Positions 8,263-14,989 of a stretch of DNA of 35,963 nucleotides are shown piece after piece. This stretch comes from Flavobacterium psychrophilum. GTDB lineage: Bacteria > Bacteroidota > Bacteroidia > Flavobacteriales > Flavobacteriaceae. Numbering within the stretch: position 1 is the first letter of the stretch; each line of letters opens with the position of its first letter. The DNA lies in the NCBI GenBank assembly GCA_945890865.1, contig CAMDDB010000014.1, positions 1 to 35,963 of the forward strand, given 5' to 3'. Under the pieces are notes generated by a model. The model worked only from the letters and a program-made list of their open reading frames with translations. It made no database searches and was not told where the DNA came from. The position numbers and the translations under genes are program-made.

Positions 8263-9032
8263 TGATTGAAGTAAAAAACATTTTTAAAAAATTTGGAGAA
8301 CAAACCGTTTTAAAAGGAATTTCGACGCGATTTGAAGCGGGTATGACCAACTTAATCATTGGCCAAAGTGGTTCGGGAAAAACGGTTTTAATAAAAACTT
8401 TATTGGGCATTCACACGCCTGATAGTGGCTCCATCTCATTTGATGGGCGAGTTTATTCGGAACTTTCTAACGATGAAAAAAGATCCTTACGCACAGAAAT
8501 TGGAATGGTTTTTCAAGGAAGCGCGCTATTTGACGGCATGACAGTAGAAGAAAATGTAGGATTCCCATTAAAAATGTTTACAAATAATACCCCTAAACAA
8601 ATTAAAGAACGGGTGGATTTTGTGATTGATCGCGTAAATTTAACCAATGCCCATCAAAAACGTCCTTCTGAAATTTCGGGTGGTATGCAAAAAAGGGTAG
8701 CGATAGCTCGTGCCATTGTTAATAATCCAAAATATCTTTTTTGCGACGAACCCAATTCAGGATTAGACCCCAAGACAGCCATTGTTATCGATAATTTGAT
8801 TCAGGAAATTACTCAAGAATACAACATTACTGCAGTAATCAATACGCACGACATGAATTCCGTTATGGAGATAGGTGAAAAAATTATTTTTCTAAAAAAT
8901 GGATTATTAGAATGGGAAGGCTCTAATCAAGAAATTTTTAAAACTGATAATGAAGCAGTCACCGATTTTGTATATTCTTCTGAATTATTCAAACGTGTAC
9001 GAAAAATGTATTTAGAGGACGATGTAAAATAA
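8262..9032 (+). CDS. mlaF: MlaF-family ABC transporter ATP-binding protein
   Basis: A 256-residue ATPase partner of the upstream permease. It has Walker A GQSGSGKT (34-41), a Q-loop in GMVFQGSALFDGMTV (a pattern typical of MlaF), the signature ISGGMQKRVAIARA (138-151), Walker B YLFCDEP (158-164), a D-loop NSGLDP and the switch His in NTHDMNSV. The ATG at 8262 overlaps the permease stop and starts at the conserved MIEVKNIFKKFG; an in-frame ATG 60 bases further upstream lies inside mlaE and is not used. It powers lipid movement at the inner membrane. The group ends here; the next gene converges from the right with a 30-base gap and only a weak hairpin. Confidence 0.95.
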   Translation: MIEVKNIFKKFGEQTVLKGISTRFEAGMTNLIIGQSGSGKTVLIKTLLGIHTPDSGSISFDGRVYSELSNDEKRSLRTEIGMVFQGSALFDGMTVEENVGFPLKMFTNNTPKQIKERVDFVIDRVNLTNAHQKRPSEISGGMQKRVAIARAIVNNPKYLFCDEPNSGLDPKTAIVIDNLIQEITQEYNITAVINTHDMNSVMEIGEKIIFLKNGLLEWEGSNQEIFKTDNEAVTDFVYSSELFKRVRKMYLEDDVK

Positions 9033-9062
9033 TCTATTTAATTTTAGATGCTACTTTTATAT

Positions 9063-9665
9063 CTAGTTGGGCAATAGCTCTACCTCAGCATTAGGCTGAA
9101 AAAGATACATGCGCCCTGTACTAATTTCTTGACATTCATATCGCTTTACACGCAGCGCTATTTTTTTAAATATTTTTCCGTTTGAAATCCTAAAATTACT
9201 CCCCATTGGAATTTCAAAAACATAATTTTTATCCGTTTCCTTTTGATCAAACTGTTTTAATGCAATTGCTAATTTTGCATCGGTATCACTACTCGCTTTT
9301 GGGTTTCTAAAATGTTTTGCTAATAAGGACAATAATTGATGAGGGAAAATTTCGGGCCGAATGAAAGGCACCATCAAACGTTGAAAAGACAGTTTCCATT
9401 CTTCTCCATGTGGCTTTATGTTCCGTCCAAATTTTTCAAACGCCACCAAATGTGCAATTTCATGAATCAAAGTAATTAAAAATCGGTATTTGTTCAAATT
9501 TGCATTTACTGTGATCAAATGAAAGCCCTGTGCATCCTTTCGATAATCTCCATGGCGGGTTTGGCGCTCGTTGACAATTTTTAAATGTACGTGATTGGCT
9601 TTGATTAACTCAAAACAATTAGCAACCGCGTGCTCGGGAAGGTATTTTTGTAAAACTTCGCTCAA
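9063..9665 (-). CDS. SprT-like zinc metalloprotease domain protein
   Basis: A 200-residue cytosolic protein with the SprT/Spartan-type zincin motif: HEIAH (His68, Glu69, His72) and a third ligand His86 in KPHGEEW. The preceding DYR and FHLITVNANLN strands and the later zinc-ribbon-like region (RYECQEIS) are consistent with the family, although only one cysteine of a ribbon is evident near the C-terminus. In eukaryotes the related Spartan cleaves DNA-protein crosslinks; bacterial SprT-like proteins are poorly characterised. The start lies 4 bases after the end of the upstream SDR gene, so the two are probably co-transcribed. Confidence 0.87.
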   Translation of the reverse strand: MSEVLQKYLPEHAVANCFELIKANHVHLKIVNERQTRHGDYRKDAQGFHLITVNANLNKYRFLITLIHEIAHLVAFEKFGRNIKPHGEEWKLSFQRLMVPFIRPEIFPHQLLSLLAKHFRNPKASSDTDAKLAIALKQFDQKETDKNYVFEIPMGSNFRISNGKIFKKIALRVKRYECQEISTGRMYLFQPNAEVELLPN

Positions 9666-9669
9666 TTAT

Positions 9670-10347
9670 TTATGGAGTTGACGATGAAACCTGTAGCACT
9701 TTTCCGTTGTAATACGCATTTCCGGTTAAGGCAAAATTAAATATATAATCGGCCATTTCTTTGGCAGAAATTGGCGCTTCATATCCTGGAAAAGCTTCTT
9801 GTAACATTTCGGTATTAACCGCACCAAGAGCTAATACATTAAAAGCAATTCCGCGCTCTTTGTATTCTTCGGCTAATACTTCTGAAAGCGTAATAACCGC
9901 TCCTTTACTAGAAGAATAGGCTGCTAAACCTGCAAATTTTGTACTGCCTTGAATACCACCCATCGAACTAATGGTGACTACATGACTTCCTTTTTGCATA
10001 AATGGAATACAAATTTTAGTAAGTTCAGCTACCGCAAAAACATTTACTTTATAAATACTTTGAAATTCTTCTGTACTAATTTGATCGAAAGGCTTATGCA
10101 ATAAACTTCCGGCATTATGAAGCAAAACATCGACTTTTTTCCATGTTTGTGCAATAAACTTTTCCACTTGAATCAAATCTTCAGCCACCGAAATATCGAG
10201 TGACAAACACGAAACATTTGGATGTTCCATTAAAGTTTGAGGTGTATTTCGCGAGATCGCTAAAACCTGATGACCGGCATTTGCAAATTGTAAAGCCAAT
10301 TCATATCCTATTCCTCTTGAGGTTCCTGTGATGATGATGTTTTTCAA
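9670..10347 (-). CDS. short-chain dehydrogenase/reductase (SDR)
   Basis: A 225-residue classical SDR. The N-terminal cofactor site is TGTSRGIG (7-14), NAG follows in LLHNAGSLLH, and the catalytic set is Ser in TISSMGG, Tyr144 and Lys148 (YSSSK). Small size and the absence of extra domains fit an NAD(P)H-dependent carbonyl reductase, but the substrate cannot be inferred. The ATG at 10347 starts directly at the Rossmann strand. It lies downstream of the aceF terminator and upstream of the SprT-like gene, with which it likely forms a two-gene unit. Confidence 0.9.
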   Translation of the reverse strand: MKNIIITGTSRGIGYELALQFANAGHQVLAISRNTPQTLMEHPNVSCLSLDISVAEDLIQVEKFIAQTWKKVDVLLHNAGSLLHKPFDQISTEEFQSIYKVNVFAVAELTKICIPFMQKGSHVVTISSMGGIQGSTKFAGLAAYSSSKGAVITLSEVLAEEYKERGIAFNVLALGAVNTEMLQEAFPGYEAPISAKEMADYIFNFALTGNAYYNGKVLQVSSSTP

Positions 10348-10380
10348 GATAGTTGTTTTTTTTTGGTAAAAATAAGAAAT

Positions 10381-10408
10381 AAAAAAATCCCGAAGAAATT
10401 TCGGGATT
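10381..10408 (-). terminator. intrinsic terminator of the pdhA-aceF unit
   Basis: A 9-base perfect inverted repeat, AATCCCGAA (10386-10394) and TTCGGGATT (10400-10408), with a T-run on the minus strand (10381-10387). It lies 20 bases after the aceF stop. Confidence 0.82.
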
Positions 10409-10428
10409 CTAATATACTAAATATAATT

Positions 10429-12027
10429 TTAAGCCAACATGGTAACCGGATTTTCCATAAACGCTTTAAACGTTTGTAAGAATTGTGCTCCTGTTGCGCC
10501 ATCTACTGTTCTGTGGTCGCAAGCTAATGTGACTGTCATGGTATTGCCTACTACTATTTGTCCGTTTTTAACGACCGGTTTTTCAATAATAGCTCCTACT
10601 GATAAAATAGCAGAGTTGGGCTGATTGATAATTGAAGTAAACGATTGGATCCCAAACATTCCTAAATTTGAAATGGTAAACGTACTTCCTTCCATTTCAG
10701 AAGGATGTATTTTTTTAGATTTTGCTTTTCCGGCTAGATCTTTTACGTTGGCACCTATTTGCGTTAAACTCATTTGATCGGTGAATTTTAAAACAGGAAC
10801 CATTAATCCGTCTTCAACTGCTACAGCAACCCCAATGTTAACGTGGTAATTGATTACCATAGCGTCTTCAGTCCATTGTGAGTTTACTTGTGGATGTTTT
10901 TTCAATGCCATCGCACTAGCTTTAATAACCATATCGTTAAAAGAAACTTTTGTTTCCGGTAATCCATTAATCATGTTTCGTGAAGCAATGGCATTGTCCA
11001 TATCCAACTCTATAGTCAAATAATAATGCGGTGCGGTAAATTTTGATTCCGATAAACGTCGTGCAATGGTTTTACGCATTTGTGAATTGGTAATTTCTTC
11101 TTTGAAAACTTCACCAGCTGGAACAAATGGTTTCACTGCAGCTACAGTTGCTGTGGCTTCTGATACAGCAGTTGAGGGTGATGCAGAAGAGGGTGTGAAA
11201 TTCTCAATATCGTTTTTGACAATTCGTCCATTTTCTCCAGACCCTTTAACTTGCGCTAGGTTGATTCCTTTATCTTGGGCGATTTTTTTAGCCAAAGGCG
11301 AAGCGAAGATTCTATCAGTTATGTTTGAAGATTGTATTGTGTTGTTTGCCGTTTCTGCTTGATAAATAGGTTTTTCTTCCGCTTTAGTTGCCTCGGCCAC
11401 AGCGCCAACTTTATAATTAGCTGCTAATCCAGATACATCCGTTCCAGCTGGACCCAATATAGCTAAAACAGCATCTACTGGAGCCGAATCACCTTCTTGA
11501 ATGCCAATATATAAAAGTGTCCCTGCATTAAACGATTCAAATTCCATAGTCGCCTTATCGGTTTCTATTTCTGCTAAAATATCGCCTTCTTTAACGGTAT
11601 CACCTATTTTTTTCAACCAAGTCGCTACCGTTCCTGTTGTCATCGTATCCGACAAACGTGGCATGGTAATTACTTTTACATTAGCTGGAAGTTGGGAGTT
11701 GGGAGTTGGGAGTTCTTCTTTAACTTCAACTTTTTCTTCTGTAGCTTCAGCAGATGATCTACTCGCTAAAAGTGCTGAAATATCTTCTCCAGATTTTCCA
11801 ACAATTGCCAATAATGAATCTACCGGAGCAGATTGACCTTCTGGAATTCCAATATGCAATAAAACCCCATCAAAGAATGATTCAAATTCCATAGTGGCTT
11901 TATCTGTTTCTATTTCGGCAAGAATATCGCCGGTTTTAATGGTATCGCCCACTTTTTTCAACCAAGTGGCTACAACTCCTTCGGTCATTGTATCACTTAA
12001 ACGCGGCATTGTGATTATTTGTGCCAT
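10429..12027 (-). CDS. aceF: pyruvate dehydrogenase complex E2, dihydrolipoamide acetyltransferase
   Basis: A 532-residue core subunit that accepts the acetyl group from E1 on lipoyl lysines and transfers it to CoA. Domain order: lipoyl domain 1 (lipoyl Lys43 in ETDKATMEF), an acidic linker, lipoyl domain 2 (Lys158 in the identical ETDKATMEF), a linker, an E1/E3-binding domain (FASPLAKKIAQDKGI with GRIVKNDIENF), a flexible Ala/Pro-rich linker, and the catalytic domain ending with DHRTVDG (His505, Asp509). The first inter-lipoyl linker contains a 7-base tandem repeat that encodes residues 105-114. The gene starts 5 bases after the pdhA stop, so the two are co-transcribed. The E1-beta and E3 genes are not in the window. 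Confidence 0.96.
   Translation of the reverse strand: MAQIITMPRLSDTMTEGVVATWLKKVGDTIKTGDILAEIETDKATMEFESFFDGVLLHIGIPEGQSAPVDSLLAIVGKSGEDISALLASRSSAEATEEKVEVKEELPTPNSQLPANVKVITMPRLSDTMTTGTVATWLKKIGDTVKEGDILAEIETDKATMEFESFNAGTLLYIGIQEGDSAPVDAVLAILGPAGTDVSGLAANYKVGAVAEATKAEEKPIYQAETANNTIQSSNITDRIFASPLAKKIAQDKGINLAQVKGSGENGRIVKNDIENFTPSSASPSTAVSEATATVAAVKPFVPAGEVFKEEITNSQMRKTIARRLSESKFTAPHYYLTIELDMDNAIASRNMINGLPETKVSFNDMVIKASAMALKKHPQVNSQWTEDAMVINYHVNIGVAVAVEDGLMVPVLKFTDQMSLTQIGANVKDLAGKAKSKKIHPSEMEGSTFTISNLGMFGIQSFTSIINQPNSAILSVGAIIEKPVVKNGQIVVGNTMTVTLACDHRTVDGATGAQFLQTFKAFMENPVTMLA
11687..11714 (-). repeat. 7-base tandem repeat inside the aceF linker
   Basis: Four consecutive heptamers: three exact GGGAGTT (11694-11714, plus-strand reading) preceded by one variant GGAAGTT (11687-11693). 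On the coding strand they read AACTCCC and encode the Pro-rich linker stretch LPTPNSQLP between the two lipoyl domains. Because 7 is not a multiple of 3, each copy is read in a different frame. Gain or loss of a single unit would shift the frame. Confidence 0.9.
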
Positions 12028-12032
12028 ACTCT

Positions 12033-13031
12033 TTATAATTTATGAGGAATAAATGGATAATTTGGCTCTTCGTACACCACATCGTATAACTGATTTACTT
12101 CTGGGAAAGGAGATTCATCAGCAAATTTTTCACATTCCGCAACTAAATCTGCAACCCTTTGATCAATAGCTTCAATTTCTGCATCGGTTGCATATTTTTG
12201 TTCTTTTATAATGTCTAAAACCTGTGTAATTGGGTCAATTTTTTTATATTCTTCAACCTCATCTTTTGTTCTGTACAATTGCGCATCAGACATTGAGTGC
12301 CCTCTATATCGATAGGTTTTCATTTCAAGGAAAGTGGGTCCGTCTCCACGACGTGCTCTTTCGATTGCTTCGTGCATGGCTTCTGCCACTTTAATTGGAT
12401 TCATTCCATCCACAGGGCCACACGGCATTTCGTATCCTAAACCTAATTTCCAAATATCCGTATGATTTGCAGTACGTTCTACCGAAGTTCCCATGGCATA
12501 CCCATTGTTTTCAACAATAAATACTACTGGTAACTTCCATAACATTGCCATGTTAAAAGCCTCATGCAAGGAACCTTGACGTGCTGCACCGTCACCAAAA
12601 TAAGTTAAAGTTACACCGCCGGTTTCAAAATATTTATCAGCAAAAGCAATTCCGGCTCCTACAGGTATTTGAGCCCCTACTATTCCGTGTCCACCATAAA
12701 AGCCGTGTTCTTTGGAGAAAATATGCATTGATCCGCCCATACCTTTAGAAGTACCCGTTACTTTTCCATACAATTCAGCCATTACTTTTTTAGGATCTAC
12801 TCCCATGGCAATAGGCTGCACGTGGTTTCTGTAGGCCGTAATCATTTTATCTTTTGACAAGTCCATCGCATGAATGGCACCTGCAAGTACAGCTTCTTGT
12901 CCGTTATATAAATGCAAAAATCCTCTAACTTTTTGTTGGATATAAACAGCAGCTAATTTGTCTTCAAATTTTCTCCAAAACTGCATATCTTCATACCACT
13001 TAAGGTAAACTTCTTTGGTTATTGGCTTCAT
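12033..13031 (-). CDS. pdhA: pyruvate dehydrogenase E1 component, alpha subunit
   Basis: A 332-residue thiamine-diphosphate enzyme subunit that, with E1-beta, decarboxylates pyruvate and acetylates the E2 lipoyl groups. The ThDP motif GDGAARQG (from Gly146) leads to VENNGYAMGTS (Glu174, Asn175). The phosphorylation-loop-like stretch YRYRGHSMSDAQLYRTKDE is conserved as in other E1-alpha proteins. Length is typical of the heterotetrameric type. It is the first gene of a pdhA-aceF pair; E1-beta is not adjacent. The leader carries an exact TAnnTTTG element 62 bases upstream and an 8-base inverted repeat just after the expected transcription start. Confidence 0.96.
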   Translation of the reverse strand: MKPITKEVYLKWYEDMQFWRKFEDKLAAVYIQQKVRGFLHLYNGQEAVLAGAIHAMDLSKDKMITAYRNHVQPIAMGVDPKKVMAELYGKVTGTSKGMGGSMHIFSKEHGFYGGHGIVGAQIPVGAGIAFADKYFETGGVTLTYFGDGAARQGSLHEAFNMAMLWKLPVVFIVENNGYAMGTSVERTANHTDIWKLGLGYEMPCGPVDGMNPIKVAEAMHEAIERARRGDGPTFLEMKTYRYRGHSMSDAQLYRTKDEVEEYKKIDPITQVLDIIKEQKYATDAEIEAIDQRVADLVAECEKFADESPFPEVNQLYDVVYEEPNYPFIPHKL

Positions 13032-13061
13032 GGTTGTTTGTTTTTATTTCTAATGGTTGTC

Positions 13062-13082
13062 AATTGCTATAAACTAGCAATT
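13062..13082 (-). promoter_or_regulatory. inverted repeat at the 5' end of the pdhA transcript
   Basis: AATTGCTA (13062-13069) and TAGCAATT (13075-13082) form a perfect 8-base palindrome around a 5-base loop. It begins about 10 bases downstream of the -7 element. It could be a repressor site overlapping the start of transcription or a 5' stabilising stem-loop; the sequence cannot tell which. Confidence 0.5.
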
Positions 13083-13092
13083 TTACGAAAAG

Positions 13093-13100
13093 CAAAAATA
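13093..13100 (-). promoter_or_regulatory. putative -7 promoter element for pdhA
   Basis: TATTTTTG on the minus strand is an exact TAnnTTTG match 62 bases upstream of the pdhA ATG. No TTG is found at the -33 distance. Confidence 0.45.
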
Positions 13101-13184
13101 CTACATAGAATCGTACTGAAAAAATTAAATTCTATGATTTTTGAGATTTTTTATATTAAATCGTTAAAAAAATCTACGAAATCG

Positions 13185-13664
13185 TTATAGATGATTTTTA
13201 TCAAAAACTAAAGGCAGAATATTTTTTAAAGAATCCGATTTATAAATAGGTCCTTCGGCGCCCATAAATAAAATTTCTATAGGGATATCTTGCTTCATTT
13301 CATATTCTGCGATGGCTTGACGACAACTCCCACAGGGCGGGATAGGTTCTTGTAAATTTCGATCTTGTGGAGAAGCAGTAATAAACATCTGCACCATCTT
13401 TGCCGATGGATAATTGGCACCTGCATAATAAATAGCAACACGTTCGGCACACAAGCCCGAAGGGTAAGCGGCATTTTCTTGGTTTGACCCTTGAACCACT
13501 ACTCCATTGTCTAGCAATAGGGCCACACCCACTGTAAATTTTGAATAGGGAGCATAGGCTTTACTTCTCGCTTCAAAGGCTTGTTGCATCAAATCTTTTT
13601 CTTGTAATGACAATTCATTTTCAGAAAGAATTGCAAGGGTCGATTGAATAATTATTTGCTTCAT
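13185..13664 (-). CDS. cdd: cytidine deaminase
   Basis: A 159-residue zinc enzyme that deaminates cytidine and deoxycytidine to the uridine forms in pyrimidine salvage. The zinc and catalytic residues are all present: Cys72 and Glu74 in CAERVAIYYAGA, and Cys111 and Cys114 in PPCGSCRQ. The early segment RSKAYAPYSKFTVGVALL is the substrate-binding family motif. The ATG at 13664 is chosen; an in-frame TTG 21 bases further upstream falls in the T-run of the porV terminator. The gene sits between porV and pdhA on the same strand, but the terminator separates it from porV. Its own promoter was not identified. Confidence 0.94.
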   Translation of the reverse strand: MKQIIIQSTLAILSENELSLQEKDLMQQAFEARSKAYAPYSKFTVGVALLLDNGVVVQGSNQENAAYPSGLCAERVAIYYAGANYPSAKMVQMFITASPQDRNLQEPIPPCGSCRQAIAEYEMKQDIPIEILFMGAEGPIYKSDSLKNILPLVFDKNHL

Positions 13665-13672
13665 ACGTGCGG

Positions 13673-13704
13673 AAAAAAAATCCAAATTCTTTCGAATTTG
13701 GATT
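13673..13704 (-). terminator. intrinsic terminator of porV
   Basis: An 11-base perfect stem, AATCCAAATTC (13679-13689) and GAATTTGGATT (13694-13704), with a 4-base loop and an eight-T tail on the minus strand (13673-13680). It starts 20 bases after the porV stop. Confidence 0.88.
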
Positions 13705-13724
13705 GTGATTATTTTTATTTCAAA

Positions 13725-14936
13725 TTATAATTCTTCGTATTCATCACCAAAATTAAAGGTCAATGAAAAACGTAAGGTGTTTTCTAGTGGATTTCTCACT
13801 TTTGAGGCAGAGAACAAATAAGAAACATCAATTTTTACTACGTTATATTTAAATCCGGCTCCCATAGAAAAGAATTTTCGGGCACCTTTTAATTCGTGTT
13901 CGTTAAAATATCCTAGGCGAAGTGCAAAAGAATCTTGGTATGAATATTCGGTGCCTAACGCCCAAGTAAATTCTCTTAACTCTTCTGAAAATCCATCCGG
14001 GGCATCGTTAAATGATTTAGCAATTCCTTGCGCCCAACCAATATTTCTGTAGTCACTCAAGGCCTGAGTGTAGGCATCATCTGCGGTATCCTGCTCATCT
14101 TGTTGAATTCCGGGTGTTCCATTAGAATCTAGAGCTGCAACCAAAGCTGGTGGTGTTGGGACCAATAATTTTGTTACTTCGGCCGTAACGCCCACTTTAT
14201 TATACTCGTCAAAAACAAAATCAAATCCCATGCCTAGACGCATGTTTGCGGGAAGAAAATTATTGTTGATTTCGTCGTTATCGTAACTAATTTTAGGGCC
14301 CATATTTTGGAAATTAAAACCTGCTCTCCAACGGCCATTAAAATCGGTATACGCAATTTCTTCAGATTGATAATACCCGGCTACATCTACCGCAAAGGTT
14401 GAAGCTGCACTAGCATCATTATTAGCATCGGCAATTTTTAAACTGGAACGAATATACTTTCCTCCTACCGACATGGCAAATCGTTCGCTTAACTTTAAGG
14501 AATATGATCCTTCCAAGGCCAATTCGTTTGGATTGACCACTCTTGGAATTTCATTTGGATCACCCGTATCACGTAATTCGATATCTCCTAAACCGAAAAA
14601 TCGTAACGATCCCGCAAAGGCACTTTGTTCATTAATTCTGTTGAAGTAAGACAATTGTCCTAATGCAATATCATTTGCAATACTTGTTAAATAAGGTGTA
14701 TAACTTACCGAAAAACCTTGCTTTTGCAAAGAAAAGGCATATTTTGCCGGATTGTACTGTTGTGAAAATGCATCTGCTGAAGTAGCGACTCCCATATCGG
14801 CCATACCCGCTGAACGCGCATCGGCAGCTATCAATAAAAAGGGAACTCCCGTAGTAATTACACGGCTATTATCTTCTTGTGCTTTCATCATTTGGCCCAT
14901 CACCAAAAATGGTACTAAAAAAGCAATTTTTTTCAT
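13725..14936 (-). CDS. porV: type IX secretion system outer-membrane protein PorV
   Basis: A 403-residue FadL-like beta-barrel with a signal peptide (basic MKK, then a hydrophobic stretch ending near MKAQ). The mature start ITTGVPFLLIAADARSAGMADMGVATS is the diagnostic PorV opening. It is followed by alternating hydrophobic strands, and the protein ends in an amphipathic strand (RFSLTFNFGD). PorV binds cargo emerging from the SprA translocon and hands it to the PorU sortase. Length is normal. It follows porU by 39 bases but has its own well-formed promoter at the end of porU, so it can be expressed separately. A terminator follows. Confidence 0.95.
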   Translation of the reverse strand: MKKIAFLVPFLVMGQMMKAQEDNSRVITTGVPFLLIAADARSAGMADMGVATSADAFSQQYNPAKYAFSLQKQGFSVSYTPYLTSIANDIALGQLSYFNRINEQSAFAGSLRFFGLGDIELRDTGDPNEIPRVVNPNELALEGSYSLKLSERFAMSVGGKYIRSSLKIADANNDASAASTFAVDVAGYYQSEEIAYTDFNGRWRAGFNFQNMGPKISYDNDEINNNFLPANMRLGMGFDFVFDEYNKVGVTAEVTKLLVPTPPALVAALDSNGTPGIQQDEQDTADDAYTQALSDYRNIGWAQGIAKSFNDAPDGFSEELREFTWALGTEYSYQDSFALRLGYFNEHELKGARKFFSMGAGFKYNVVKIDVSYLFSASKVRNPLENTLRFSLTFNFGDEYEEL

Positions 14937-14959
14937 TTTTTACATGGATATTAATTAGA

Positions 14960-14989
14960 CAAATATAACATTTTATTACAGGATTACAA
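14960..14989 (-). promoter_or_regulatory. promoter for porV, overlapping the end of porU
   Basis: On the minus strand, TTG (14987-14989), 19 bases, then TATATTTG (14960-14967) fits both the -33 and -7 consensus. The -33 part lies inside the last porU codons, and the porV ATG is 23 bases downstream. Confidence 0.65.

Noticed and set aside
9033..9062. Possible terminator between mlaF and the SprT-like gene
   Set aside because: Only a 5-base arm (ATCTA / TAGAT) without a T-run is present, too weak to call.
11687..11714. Short direct repeats considered as a CRISPR remnant
   Set aside because: The units are 7 bases, contiguous and without spacers, so they do not fit CRISPR repeat-spacer structure. 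The same applies to 26211-26238.
13665..13685. Upstream TTG start for cytidine deaminase
   Set aside because: The extension is read from the terminator T-run of porV; the ATG at 13664 gives the usual N-terminus.
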